Of a stretch of DNA of 64,000 nucleotides, positions 12,035 to 23,494 are shown piece by piece. This DNA comes from Leucogyrophana mollusca (taxonomy: Eukaryota > Basidiomycota > Agaricomycetes > Boletales), in NCBI GenBank assembly GCA_021014945.1, contig MU266352.1, positions 62,001 to 126,000 of the forward strand. Reading direction: 5' to 3'. Within the stretch, counting starts at the first letter, position 1. Every line of letters begins with the position of its first letter. The notes beneath the pieces were generated by a model. The model ran no database searches. It was not told the DNA's origin and saw nothing but the letters and a program-made list of their open reading frames with translations. Made by a program: the position numbers and the translations under genes.

Positions 12035-15000
12035 ATGCTCAGCGTAGATCCCGAGACTCCAAAGCTCTCGGATAGCAAGTACGCCATCCGTCGCAAAGAG
12101 TTGCTCTCTTTAGTCAAACAACTTCGTGCCATAGGGTGATTTGCACATTGGTGCATCTTGATAATGAGCTTCGGCTTGCAGGCTGATGTATTTGTAGAGC
12201 TCAAACCGACCTTGACCTCCCTCGTATCGCGGTCATTGGTAATCAAAGTGCCGGTGCGTACCGCATAGTACATATGTGTATTATAGTCTCACCAATCCTC
12301 CTTGTTACTCTTCAGGAAAATCCAGTGTCGTTGAAGCAATCTCTGGAGTGAGTGGCACCGTCAACCAATGCCTAACCCTCTCACAGTCACCCCGGTTATG
12401 GACTCTTGTGCCATAGATCACGGTTCCGCGAGACGCAGGTACATGCACTCGATGCCCTATGGAATGCCGGATGTCATCGTCGGATGGTCCATGGTCGTGC
12501 CACATTTCTATCCGATGGGAATACGACGAAAATGGGAACCAGTTGAAAGATGTCTCCGAGGTGCCATTCGGTGACATGATCACAGACAAGGGTGCTGTGG
12601 AGCTCGCGTTGCGCTGTGCACAAGCAGGTGCTCCATCCGAGCACACCCGCCACGCAATTCCAAGGACTACAGGCGGAAGAACTTGAACGTTTTAAGGGTA
12701 AACCTCTGCAATTTTCACGGAACGTTGTTTGCGTCGATCTTGAAGGGCCAGACTTGACTGATCTCTCCTTCATCGACCTTCCTGGTGACCACCTGTTCTT
12801 ATGGCTCTGTCGACTGACTTTCTGACGATACCTTCCGATCAGGCATCATCCAGAATGCAGAAAAAGAGGTTGTGAACTTGGTTGAAGAACTTGTTGTTTC
12901 CCATATCAAGGGCAATACCATCATCTTGGTAGCGCTACCAATGACCGGTGAGCTCCCCTCACCAATTTCCGGTGTGCATATTACTAACACAATGAAGACG
13001 ACATTGAGAACCAGAAGGCGCTCAGACTTGCTCGCCAAGAAGATCCCGACGGTCGCCGGACAATCGGTAGGTGTGGTATCATTGAACACTCTCATGAGCA
13101 TCGTTTACATTGCGTTGCAGGCGTTCTAACTAAACCGGACATGCTCGGCTCTGGGTCGACGAAAGCTCGCGAGCTTTGGGTAGATGTAATCGAGGGTCGG
13201 CGCCACCATCTCGCCCACGGTTATTACTGCACTCGGCAGCCCGATGATGCTGAAAGGGCTGAAGGAATAACATCTATTCAGGCTCGCGCCTCAGAGGCAA
13301 CTTTCTTTCGCACAACGACCCCTTGGTCCAATCTTTTGCAATCGCATCGATTCGGGACAACCAATCTTGTCAATGCTCTGAGTGCTCATCTTGTCCAAAT
13401 GATAAACGATATGTACGTTCCCTTATAAGTATGTTTTCACGCAACTTCAACAGCTTTTTGTAACAGGCTTCCCAACTTCCGCAGTGAAGCAGTGACGCTT
13501 CTTGAGGGGTGCAATAACAGCTTGTCCGCTATGCCAAAAGCCATCGACACTGATCCAGCAAGCTATATGATGGGTTTGATCGCGGATTTTTGCAAGACGG
13601 TCGATCGATATGTCGCCGGCGGAGCCGAAACGAGTGATTTGATCCAAGAGCACAGAGTTGCCTATGCGAATTTCAATCGTGCGATACGTTCTACTGCCCC
13701 AAACTTCAAGCCCTATCTCTCGGCGAGCACCAACGTGTATGGTGTAGGCGATTCAGCATTTCCTGGCGACGACGAGGGCGAGGACTCAAAGGACGAGCCA
13801 GTCGGCCTCGGGAAGCCGTTTTACTTGAAAGACATGCGAACTTATATCGAGAAGTAAGTGTCATGTTGGTGGCCAGTGCATGTTACTCACGATATAACCA
13901 GATCTATCACGAGGGAACTCCCCGACAATATTCCATTTCAATCCAAAGTCGCGTTAATTGTCGCGTTCCAGGAGACCTGGCAAGTGGCCGCGCGTATTTG
14001 CGCTGAGGAAGTCCGCCACTCCATGCGCAAGTTTTTGCTCGCATACATCAAGAAAACGTTCAGCCGTTATGTCAATCTTCAGAACCATCTCTGGTGAGCC
14101 TATACTTTCTCCCTGTCGTGGAATGTGGAATAGTTACGATGGAAACTATTAGCATCCTCGTCCCGGATCTGGTCACACGTCACTACGAGCGATGCATTGA
14201 AAGGATCGCAGAACAACTTGAAATAGAGCGAACCCCATATACGCAGAACACTCATTATCTGGAAAGCAGCAAAGAGAAATGGTTGGCAAAATACAAGGAT
14301 ATGCGAGCAAAGCGTAGGGACTCGAAAGCTACTCCCATCACCGAACCCTCGCAAGGTCAGTATATGTATCACGACTCTACTCCCTATTCATCTATTTCTA
14401 TGCTGACACGGATTTACTGCATCTGCCTTCCGATGCGCCTGTAGAGCCGACCCAAAAGTCTTCCGAGCCATTCTGGAACAAATCGCCACAACAACAAAAA
14501 AGTGGAGCTTTCGGGGCTACGACGTCAACGGCTCAAGGGGGCCTGCCTTTCTCTTTCCCGAAGTCATTTGCCGCGACTTCGGAACCTGGCGGGAAAACGG
14601 AGCCGTCAAAGGTAAATACTCATCACGCTGCGGCAATCCCGTGTTGGCTCATTGTGGAAGAAGGCGCCTACGAATCCCTCAGCCCAAGGGGGGTTTGCAT
14701 TCAGCACAGGTTTCGCTCCGCGAGAACCTCCGGCCGCCGACAATATTAACGACGTTCTCGCTGGCTTAGCCCGATTGGGTTTCACAGGGGTGACGCAAGA
14801 GGATCTCGCAAAACTTCTTCCCAGTGATGAGTACGAGTCAGAGCTTCGCATCATGGCCGAAGTACGCGGGTATTTCCAGGTTTCATACAAAGTACGTGCT
14901 CCGTCTCCCTACTTGATCAGACGCAATCCCCCTCATCGTTCTTCAAAAGAGGGTGATTGACAACATCCCGGGCGTACTGGATTTGCTTCTTGTCAAGGCC

Positions 15001-15183
15001 GTCTCCAAAGATTTGCAATCGTTCTTAATTACGCAGCTCGAAATTGGCTCGGCGAGCGCGACCGAACGTCTGGCGATGTACGTTGCAGAGGATCCTCGCG
15101 TCGTCGCAAATCGCGACGAGCTGATTGCGCGGAAGAAAAGGTTGGAGAGTGTAGAGCAGGAACTCCGTAATTTCGGGTTGTAA
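12035..15183 (+). CDS. Mx-like dynamin-family GTPase, copy 2, with an apparent frame break in exon 4
   Basis: Tandem paralogue of the gene at 7590 with the same 13-exon plan: 12035-12135, 12198-12253, 12316-12347, 12417-12784, 12843-12947, 12998-13066, 13121-13412, 13467-13853, 13902-14093, 14153-14355, 14445-14611, 14661-14891, 14950-15183. Exons 1, 2, 3, 5, 6, 7, 9 and 13 match copy 1 in length to the base. All GTPase motifs are kept (GxxxxGKS P-loop, TRCP switch I, DLPG, TKPD) and the C-terminal GED ends ELRNFGL. Exon 4 is 368 nt against 370 in copy 1. Around 12623-12628 the frame reading LRCAQA cannot join the downstream frame VLHPSTPATQFQGLQAEEL; one extra G, or two missing bases, explains it. 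Either the copy is inactivated or the assembly carries an indel. The rest of the gene looks preserved, which favours an assembly error or a very recent mutation. Confidence 0.85.
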
Positions 15184-16439
15184 ACTGCTCCATAGATTGA
15201 TTGGATTTATCTGTTCACAATGTATTTCAATGATACGGAGGAACTGGATCGGCGATGTCCATGTATCAGTTACCGTGATCCCCTGATTTCGGGTTGAGCA
15301 ACACCATGTCCTCGCGAAAAAAAAAATAGGGCCGTGGATAGGCGAGTACGTTGCTGTGGTCGTATAGGTACACTGGCACGACCGTCATATATGTTAGTCG
15401 TCATCAGGTCTGCAGGGGGGGTCTATGGGGGATCTGCGTTCACGGTTGTTGCTGTCCGGAACAGTATGAAGAGGGGTGGGGTCTTGAAGAACACGAGGAA
15501 TTTGGGGTGGAGCTGCTAAAACTTGAGGAGACGCGCCCATACTACCAGGGGCCTCGAGGATGGTTTGTCCGAGATGGCGTCAAAGAGCGTGCCATCGATT
15601 CGGACACCTGCATTTGCGCGACAAAGGCGATTTTGACGTGAGACTTAACTGAAAGAGTAGGCGACGACGTTCCAGGAAATATTCCGTTTGGAGCGGCCTT
15701 TCCAGCAAATTCAAAGTCCCTGGCGACAAGTGTGATTAGTTTCAAATGTCGGAGATATGTCGTTGGTAGACTGTATGCTTCATGAAGATATCGCTGCAAG
15801 TCTGTGACATTGTTCATCCGGAATGCAACTCGACGGGTATGATGCCAAACACAAAAACAACGGACCCACCAAAGACAACAGTCGATTGGTATGTCGAGCC
15901 AAATGCCTAACGCAGCAATGTCAGCACGTCACATCGGGTCAGGGGTGATGAAGGTCGTACAATAAAATGGGTTGAAATTGACTTGGGCCGACATCAAAGG
16001 GGAGAAGGATGCGGAGCCCCCGGATCCACGAGGTGAATGTGACCCGACCTTCCGGAATATAATGCCCTTACCCTTGTCCTTCAGTTTTCCTGAAGTTGTA
16101 ATTCGCGGCGCCGAGAAGAAGATCAAGAACATCGTGGTCTGAGTCAGAGTTCATGATATCCTCTGATGTGAGTCAAAGGTCCAGATCCCCTACCTATAGA
16201 GTGCGAGAAAAATTAACTCGCCCTCGAGTGAGCTGGAATGCCCGAGGGAAATACCAAACCGTGCCAGCCATAACGGCGTTCAACATGATGGAACATTCGA
16301 ACTTCAGGGGCATTGCCAATTGAAGGTTGCACCAATAAATAAACAAACAAAGTTAACTAATGATTATTATTATTCTCACATCACTGGCTTTCTCCAGGTC
16401 CTCTCCAGCTTCGGTCGACTCCACCACCCATCACCCATC
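15184..16439. other. Gene-poor intergenic region downstream of dynamin copy 2
   Basis: 1.26 kb without a supportable gene. A 20-bp stretch at 15670-15689 resembles the start of dynamin exon 9 (see findings). A minus-strand open frame at 15929-16132 and one at 15542-15817 have no recognised similarity. The 60 bp before 16380 are AT-rich and probably belong to the promoter of the S17 gene. Confidence 0.4.
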
Positions 16440-16854
16440 ATGCCTCCAATGGCTCTGTCGGGAGTCGTAACAAAGGTCGGCTGTATGAACAAGACTGCTA
16501 CTGTTACTGTCTCGCGCTACATAATCCACAAAATAACAGGAAAGGTAGTTAATTGCTTTTGCTGCTCATCCCACTCGCTCTGATCCGACTTTTATGCGTC
16601 CAGCGAATCGAGCGGAGCAAGAAGATATTGACGCACGACGAGCGGAATGGTGAGTTGCGCAAAATCCTATGACACGTGGAAATAGAGCGCTTAGTACCCT
16701 GAACGCAGTTCTTCGTCTTGAGGACACTGTACTCATTCGGAACTGCCCTCCAATATCCGCCCGAAAGAGGTTCAAGTTGGAGAAGATCTTGAAAAGCCCG
16801 GAGACAGAACGAGATCTGGCTCACCAGGTCCAGGCTGCTGCATCGCAGTCGTGA
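16440..16854 (+). CDS. MRPS17: Mitochondrial small-subunit ribosomal protein S17 (uS17m)
   Basis: Three exons (16440-16544, 16604-16649, 16709-16854) give 98 residues. The OB-fold core of S17 is clear: ALSGVVTKVGCMNKTATVTV, then the basic stretch KITGKRIERSKKILTHDERN, then LRLEDTVLIRNCPPISARKRF. S17 binds 16S-type rRNA in the small ribosomal subunit. The absence of features of cytosolic S11 and the short length fit the mitochondrial form. Translation may start at 16440 (MPPMALSG) or at the second ATG at 16449. The basic C-terminal tail is short compared with the yeast protein. Confidence 0.85.
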
Positions 16855-18519
16855 TTCCTGTCCCGGCGTGGAACCCACCTCTTGTATGTTTCAAATTTTG
16901 AGGTCACATTTGAGCACCAACCGTTACGTCTCAGGTTTCGTTCAAATCCCAGTTAGTCTACAAGCACCAATAGCACATGCGCGGCACGCTTCATTGCTCG
17001 CGTAAGACGAGCCCCTTCTCTTGAGCTTGCTATTGAAACTTTAAGATGCTACCCCCGAGCAATGCGTCGACCCGGTATTCTCCGTTTGCCAACAACAACT
17101 GGATCCTTCAAGACCTACAACCAGACTTACAATATCCTTTGCGTGGCTGTTCTGCTTCCCAGATGATGCAAACCTTCACGCGGTGTAGAATCACCATCGA
17201 ATGGTGGTTCGCTGACGCACGACTGGGTGTTTCCGAGCTGGTATACATCTCGTCATTGGCGAGAAGGAACCGCTCGGGACCCTGGTCAAGAACGGAAAGC
17301 TGATGGGCAAGACTCATTTGTTGCTATCGACTGTCATCCAGGGCCCGTTTACGATGGCGTGATGGCGTTTCCTTCTTGGATGTCTGTCCTACAGACAAAG
17401 ATGACCGAATGATAACAGCGAACGCCGCAGATGGCAAAAATGATAAGATTGAAGTAAACTCATGGCTTTCAAAAACACCACAGCGGTTTTACTTCGCCCC
17501 TACGCCAACTCTACCCTCTTCATGCGGTTCGTCTGAATGATGGCAGTCTATGCCTTCCTAGGCGGTCCCTAGAAGCCCTTCGAACAGGCAACGGTGAGCT
17601 TCCCCCATGACCTTTCTCCTAAGCACTTTGCTTCCGCAAAATTTGGCTAGGCCCATCAGACTTTACAGTCCCCGTGCCCCGCTTCGCCAACCAGGCATAA
17701 GTAGCCTGTTGAACGTCGACACTATACAGGACCTCGCTTTGGACATGATCTTCGTAAACTGAAACGATTTACTGGAGTCACCGTAGAGCGTCATCGGCAT
17801 GAGCTCCCCAAACCACATCCGTGTACCAAATAGGACTTGCATGTATCAGATAACCTCGGGCCAGCAATCCCGCAGAGAATACCCCCGGCTGCCTCCTGAT
17901 TGGAGGCAGTATGGCCTCCACCGCTGAGAAGACCGTTGTGATTCTACTGGGCATTATGACATGATCGGTCGCACATCACTGACTTGTACTTTCAATTACT
18001 GTAAACTCCAGCATACGGATAACCCGTTGCATACACGGCTCCCTGCTATATTTTGCACCAAACTGTGGCGATTCGCTCTCAGATCCCATCATTAGCGGAT
18101 TCGCAAGGTCTCTATGTTTCGAACCACGAACCACCTCCCCTGATGAACGCAATCCAGTAAGCCACACAACTCGGGCTGAGGTCTAAGAATAGAGTCACGA
18201 CCTAGTGACTTCGGGAACTGAAACGTCTTCAAGATAGATGTGGGTTCGGAGTGTCCGAGTGTGCACCGCAATCAAACTTTGCAGCAAACTCCGAGCTATG
18301 ATCAGAAGAACCGTCCAGTTGAGTCAGCAGATCGTTGCCAGATATCGATGGTATTCTGAGCCATGGCATGAGTCTAACACGAGACGGCTGATGGATCAGT
18401 GAAGAACCGGAACTGGGAATCTCCATGTCCTGGGTTGGAGTTGGCTTAACAGTGACAATTCAAACCACTATTCTTTGCAATTACGCTCACGCTCACGCGC
18501 TACGCGTACCCGCTCTCTC
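16855..18519. other. Long gene-poor region between S17 and the RNA-dependent RNA polymerase
   Basis: About 1.66 kb, the longest stretch without an assigned gene. A short coding-like frame near 17262-17340 reads LVKNGKLMGKTHLLLSTVI but has no recognisable family and is soon interrupted. A perfect 8-bp stem with a 5-nt loop lies at 17889-17909. Minus-strand frames at 17976-18167 and 18229-18426 are open but unrecognised. The distal 100 bp must include the promoter of the polymerase gene. Confidence 0.4.
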
Positions 18520-21500
18520 ATGTCTGCACGTTCAGCACCGTCCAGAGGTCGATACAGGGAGATAGAGGTGGTGGTGGCAGAGTTCGACGAAGAATCTGGC
18601 GGTATGTGCTCTGAGTGTTGAAAATTGACTGGATACGACCGTTCCGAGTAGGCATCGAGGCAGAACTACAAGAACCAGGACTGTTGGGCCTCATCCCTCG
18701 AAACCAAAGTTGCGAGTCTCTCGCCTCAACTGTGAGTAAATTCACGTTAGAAAATGCAAACACTTAGCTCACTAGCATGCTCGAATGACCTTTCAGCAAT
18801 CGACCACCTATTCAGGTCTCGATGATCTGACCGAGGCAATGCTTGGAGTGCCTGAAGAATGTCTGTATCACAGTCGCTTTCTTTTCTCTTTGGGCTAACG
18901 AACATGCAGTATATAACCCTGTACCTGGGATACTCTCCTCGTCACAACCTCGCGATGTCGCTGCGGGTGTCACTGCCAGTTCAGCCGGCTCTCCCCCAGC
19001 CAGCTCACTTTCGTCCGATGCATCTTCTACGTTGGGCAAACGCAAGGCCGATGGTCCTGCGCAAGCGTCCTCGTCGTCTTCGAAACATCCAAAAACAGTG
19101 TCGAAAGAACTCCCCTTCATTATTGCATGAGTTCCTCCCTTGAAATATATATAGTTCCGGCGCTCATTTATTAACCGTGGCAGGCGAACTCCCGTCACCT
19201 GCAAAGGTATTTTGATGCAAAACACATCAGTTTTGGTGTCCAGTGGCTGGTGGCTCGCCTTACCACCTTGGACACTGGCAAACGAATAACATATGAACAA
19301 GTTAGCGTACCAGATTTAGACAAACTCGTAGGCAGCAATCAACACGCCGCCCCTCAAGCTGTTCATATTCTCCGGCAATCTTCTCATCAAGACGCTCTCA
19401 AAGAAATGTGCGGTTTCTTTTCCCGGGAGAAGGCGGCAACGGTTGGTACCTTCGCCCCAAGTGCTCAACCCTTTAACAAATTTTGCAGTCACCTTGGAAA
19501 GAATTAGATCTGGAACAGGAGTTTGCGACGAAGAAACTCTGCGGTGACGGCTTTCACCGGCAAGAAAACGGCTGGTACGGAGGCAAAGTTCAATTTACCG
19601 CGAAGCTGAAGGTAGATGACGAGGACAAGTCAAAAATCCCAGCGACAGTCCGGTATAAGATACAACTCAACTGGCCTGAGGTCGGGCCATCAACTCGATT
19701 CAAAAGACAGTTCGGATCCAAAAATTTCTTCCGGGTTCAAATCCCCAAAGCCATTCTTAACACCAGTGACAATGGCCTGGTCGAATTCTTCTCTCAGCGC
19801 TTCGTGCTATGTGGCATCGTCTTTCGCGCCTTTTACGCGAAAGATAACAACGTTTTTCTAGTTGCCACAGATGAGCTGGCCCCGGACGCTATCGCGCTTC
19901 CCTTCCATGCCATCCCTCGCCCTCCCAGCTTCATTGAGTTCATAAACTGGCATAATCCAATCCACTACAACTTATCTCAGGTGGGTGGGTGTCGATAATG
20001 CGAGGCTGCATACTAATCTTCCTCAGAGCATGGCGAAATGGGCTGCTCGTTTTGCATTAGGGCTTTCTAACTCGGTTCCTGGGCTGCAGTTAGAGCAGCG
20101 CAATATACTACATATAGACGACATAGGTTTGGCTTTTTAAGACGCACAAAATGCTGTTCGTAGGTTTACTTTTTCACAGTTAACAATGGCTCCGAGATGA
20201 CGGACGGATGTGGGTACATCAACAAATTTGCATTGAATGCTTTACGGGAAATATTGGACTGGGACTCTTGTCCAACCGCGATTCAATGTCGAGTCGGTGG
20301 CGCCAAGGTAACACTTTTCTTGGGGTCTAGCTTTAAGTCTGCTCATCATTCCTAGGGTCTCTTGCTCCTTCACCCGAACGCCAACGAAAACGAATCTGAT
20401 ACACCGCGAATTTGGCTTCGTGATTCTCAGGTGAAAGTCAAGTATCAACCGGATATTCCCCCGTCGGCTGGACGTCTGGTCATCGACGTCTTGCGGGCCG
20501 CTCACCTACGCACGCCATCGCGTCTTTCGGCGGAGACGATTGTTAACCTCGCCGAGAATGGGGTTCCACATGAAGTTTTCATTGACTTGGTGAAAAGGGG
20601 CCTTGACACAATCGTGGATGGGCTGTTGGACTGGGACGGTCCGGATGCTATGTACCGGTTATGGCGCTCAGTCGCACGATCAGGGCACGTCTTCGCAGCT
20701 CGTCAGGCTCGAGAGGCGGGTGGCGAGGCTCGCGCCAAAGGTTTCAGTGTCAAAGATGCGGAGGATGACGATGACGAGGAAGAGGAAATAGAAGACGACC
20801 CTGACACTCCGCGATCTGCTGCATGGTGGGGAGACGAGGTTTCAGGATGCCCTTCGAGTCTCGAAGAGACCGTCATGGTCTTTCTTGATGCTGGCTTCGG
20901 TCCACGCACGAACCCCGTTCTTGCCGACAAAATTCGGAATATCATTCGGACATCCGCCGAGAATTATGTACAGCGCTATCGTTTGGAGGTGCCCATGTCC
21001 TTGATCGCATGGATCGTTCCCGGTAGGCCTCTTATATCGTGGTTTATTCGCAGCTAACTTTACTAGACCCTACTGGCTCGCTGGCGCCCAACGAAGTGCA
21101 TATCATTTCCAAGGAGTGTCAGTTCATTATGGAAGATGGAACGGAGTCCAATATTATACTTGGGGATGTCCTCGTGAGTTGCTATATGTTGACAGTTTGA
21201 ATGAGTAGCTCACCACAAACCCACAGCTCACCCGACACCCATGCAAACTCCCTACCGACACCCAGAAGGTTGGTCATTATCACTACGAGTAACATCATGA
21301 TATGTCAACGTTCCTCAGGTTACCGCAGTGGACAAGCCCGAGCTCCGACACTATACAGATGTCATCGTTTGTTCTATACAGGGCACGCGGCGCTTTGCCG
21401 ACCTGTTGGCTGGTGGTCTGTTGATCCGTTGTCTCACCTGTCGAGGTAGCTGATCGATTCTTTAGGTGACTATGATGGGGATAAGGCTATCGCGATCTGG

Positions 21501-22569
21501 GAGCCCACCATTGTCAAGAACTTCACAAATGCTGACCTCGTTCACTCGAATCCGCCTCAGAACTTCTTGGGGAGCAATTTCTTGAAGAATAGCTTACTCG
21601 CTCGTGAATTCTGGACAGATAATAGCCACGAGCATTGGGACGTTGTCGTCCCCGCAATGCAGTCGTTTTTGTTGGGGGGGCTTCGGGACACATCCTTGGT
21701 CGGCAAGTATTCAAACTTTCATGACTTGTCGATCTACATGGCGGGATACGACCACCCAGAGACCACACGTCTTGCGTATATGTATGTTGCCGGATCAATT
21801 TTGTTTGCTACTGGCTGAACGTTGGCTTAGGTTTACCCACATATTGGATGCATCCAAATCTGGTCTTGTTGTGGTGCCGAGTATCTTGCAGCAGGACGTC
21901 CGCCTGTACCAGAAGCGATCCCCGGCGTGGAAGGAGACCCCAGCCGAAAGAGAAAAACACGCGCTCGGCAATGCACCAAATCCCCGTCGCCCCCCAACTA
22001 TGCCGAGATTCATCATGGACAAAATATTCGACCACGCCATTGCATACCGAGACTATAAATTGGCGGAAGTGAAGAAGATTATCGACGAGTGCATGAACTG
22101 TCCAAAGGATGCAGCCCTGATGAAGCCGTGGGAGGACGCTATAGAGAGGGCCCGCCGGATTCGAGAGGAGATGGGAACCGAGATTGCAAATCGCATTGAC
22201 AAAGAGTTGGAAACGATACGCACGCACGTAGAAACAATGCGCGCAATATACGCGGAGAAGATCGGCGCGGGACAAAAATTCACCAAGCTCAAAATTGAGC
22301 ACCGCCAGGATGTCCTCCGGTCGCTCGCCCAGGACTTCGCGTTCAGGCCCCCTGTCGAGAAATTTATCCTCTTTTCACAGGACGAGGTTGCTCGGCTGAA
22401 GGCCAGCTACGCGTACATTATCTGCAAGTCCAATTACCGGTTCCCCTGGGATGTCGCCATGAGAGAACTCGGCTCTATCAAGGCTAAGAGTCTTGGGCCC
22501 TCGAAGACCATCCAACTGGGCTTCTATGAAAGGTTCGTGTTGAAGCAGTCATCATACAGATCCTCTTAA
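18520..22569 (+). CDS. Cellular RNA-dependent RNA polymerase (QDE-1/RDR family)
   Basis: Fourteen exons total 3387 nt, 1128 residues. Diagnostic blocks are ANSRHLQRYFDAKHISFGVQ, MTDGCGYIN (about 437-445), RVGGAKGLLLHPN, RHPCKLPTDTQK and the catalytic loop GGDYDGDKA with DYDGD at 779-783, the metal-binding aspartates of two-barrel eukaryotic RdRPs. These enzymes make double-stranded RNA from single-stranded templates and feed Dicer in quelling and related RNAi. An acidic tract (DDDDEEEEIEDD, about 609-620) interrupts the catalytic region. The N-terminal 140 residues are Ser/Ala-rich and poorly conserved. Exons: 18520-18601, 18652-18731, 18797-18860, 18910-19124, 19184-19441, 19489-19980, 20027-20126, 20180-20307, 20356-21022, 21067-21173, 21227-21268, 21319-21415, 21466-21781, 21831-22569. 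Intron 4 (19125-19183) needs a GC donor. The start at 18520 is the least certain part. Confidence 0.92.
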
Positions 22570-22696
22570 GGGTCGAACGCGAGGTCACTTGGGTCGGGAG
22601 CTGTGTACAGTTGTATTAGATACATATATGAGTTTACATCGCCTTCCAAGGTGTATGTATGTTTGCTCGTCCAATTTCGATGTTAGGTATACCGGG

Positions 22697-23233
22697 TCAG
22701 CCAGATGTCTGGGATTGGGCTTGCTGCAAAGCCGCTTGGATCTCGACAAGCTGGTCGAGCCGAGGAGTGAGCAACAGGCCGCCTAGCTTCGCCATCTCTA
22801 GTAAAGGCGCACGTACCTCATCCTTCTTCTTGTCCGATTTTGCTTCGGTTTCTTTTATCTGTCCATCTACCCGCTTTCTGGTACGAGCGGAGATTAGCCT
22901 GGGCCATAGGTGGATAGAACGCACGCACATCTCTCCTCGTATGAATTCGAGACGGGTCTCGACATTCGTCTTTGCTTCTGCTTGGTCCTGATGGACGAGA
23001 ACGGGCCCGACGAGCTTGTACACAGTGTTACTCGGCGTCAGTTGGGCGAACTCCTGGACGAATTATGAACTCAGGTCGGGCAAGGACAAGCGTATCTTAC
23101 GCACCTTTTTCACCATTTCATTTTCAGACAGTTGCGTATCGAGACGAGTTCTGGCATCGACTGAATGAGCCAGATCGCTTTGCAGTTTCTGGTATTCTGC
23201 GGATGCCGTTTGAAGGCGCGCCTCCAGCGACAT
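22697..23233 (-). CDS. PFD6: Prefoldin subunit 6 (beta-type)
   Basis: Three exons on the minus strand (23105-23233, 22929-23053, 22697-22877) give 144 residues. MSLEARLQTASAEYQKLQSDL starts the first coiled coil. The beta-hairpin segment NTVYKLVGPVLVHQDQAEAK and the second coil VETRLEFIRGEIKRVDGQI are typical of prefoldin 6. Prefoldin is a cytosolic jellyfish-shaped hexamer that delivers nascent actin and tubulin to the CCT chaperonin. The C-terminus is about 15-25 residues longer than usual, ending in a Gln/Leu-rich tail (LVEIQAALQQAQSQTSG). It converges with the RNA polymerase gene (127 bp between stops) and shares a 261-bp divergent promoter with the gene at 23495. Confidence 0.92.
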
Positions 23234-23494
23234 CTGGACTCGAAACCTACTATTAGTGCTGGGACCACAAGTGAGCAGACGTCTTGGACTTGAAGCTACT
23301 CGAAGATCTCAAGCGCGACTACAGAGACCACAATTTGCTGACCAATAAGTCCATTTTGGGTGGTGCTTGGGATGTGTGAGTAGCTGTGAGCTTGTGTGAG
23401 TGCGGGATCATGTGGAGACCCGCTACAGACGCCTGCAATGATGTTCTCAATCTCACAGTTCCTTTACTACTGTCCTTATCGGATTCCCTAAGAA

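Noticed and set aside
12628..12664. Intron as explanation for the frame break in dynamin copy 2
   Set aside because: The only usable GT...AG pair is about 37 nt and would delete residues conserved in copy 1.
15542..16132. Two minus-strand frames downstream of dynamin copy 2
   Set aside because: Short, with no known domain, no plausible exon linkage and weak starts.
16940..16952. B-box-like GTTCAAATCCC suggesting a tRNA gene
   Set aside because: The flanks do not pair as a T-stem, and there is no A box or acceptor stem upstream.
17976..18426. Minus-strand open frames that could be a small gene
   Set aside because: No recognisable motif, stops between them, and no convincing splice chain joins them.
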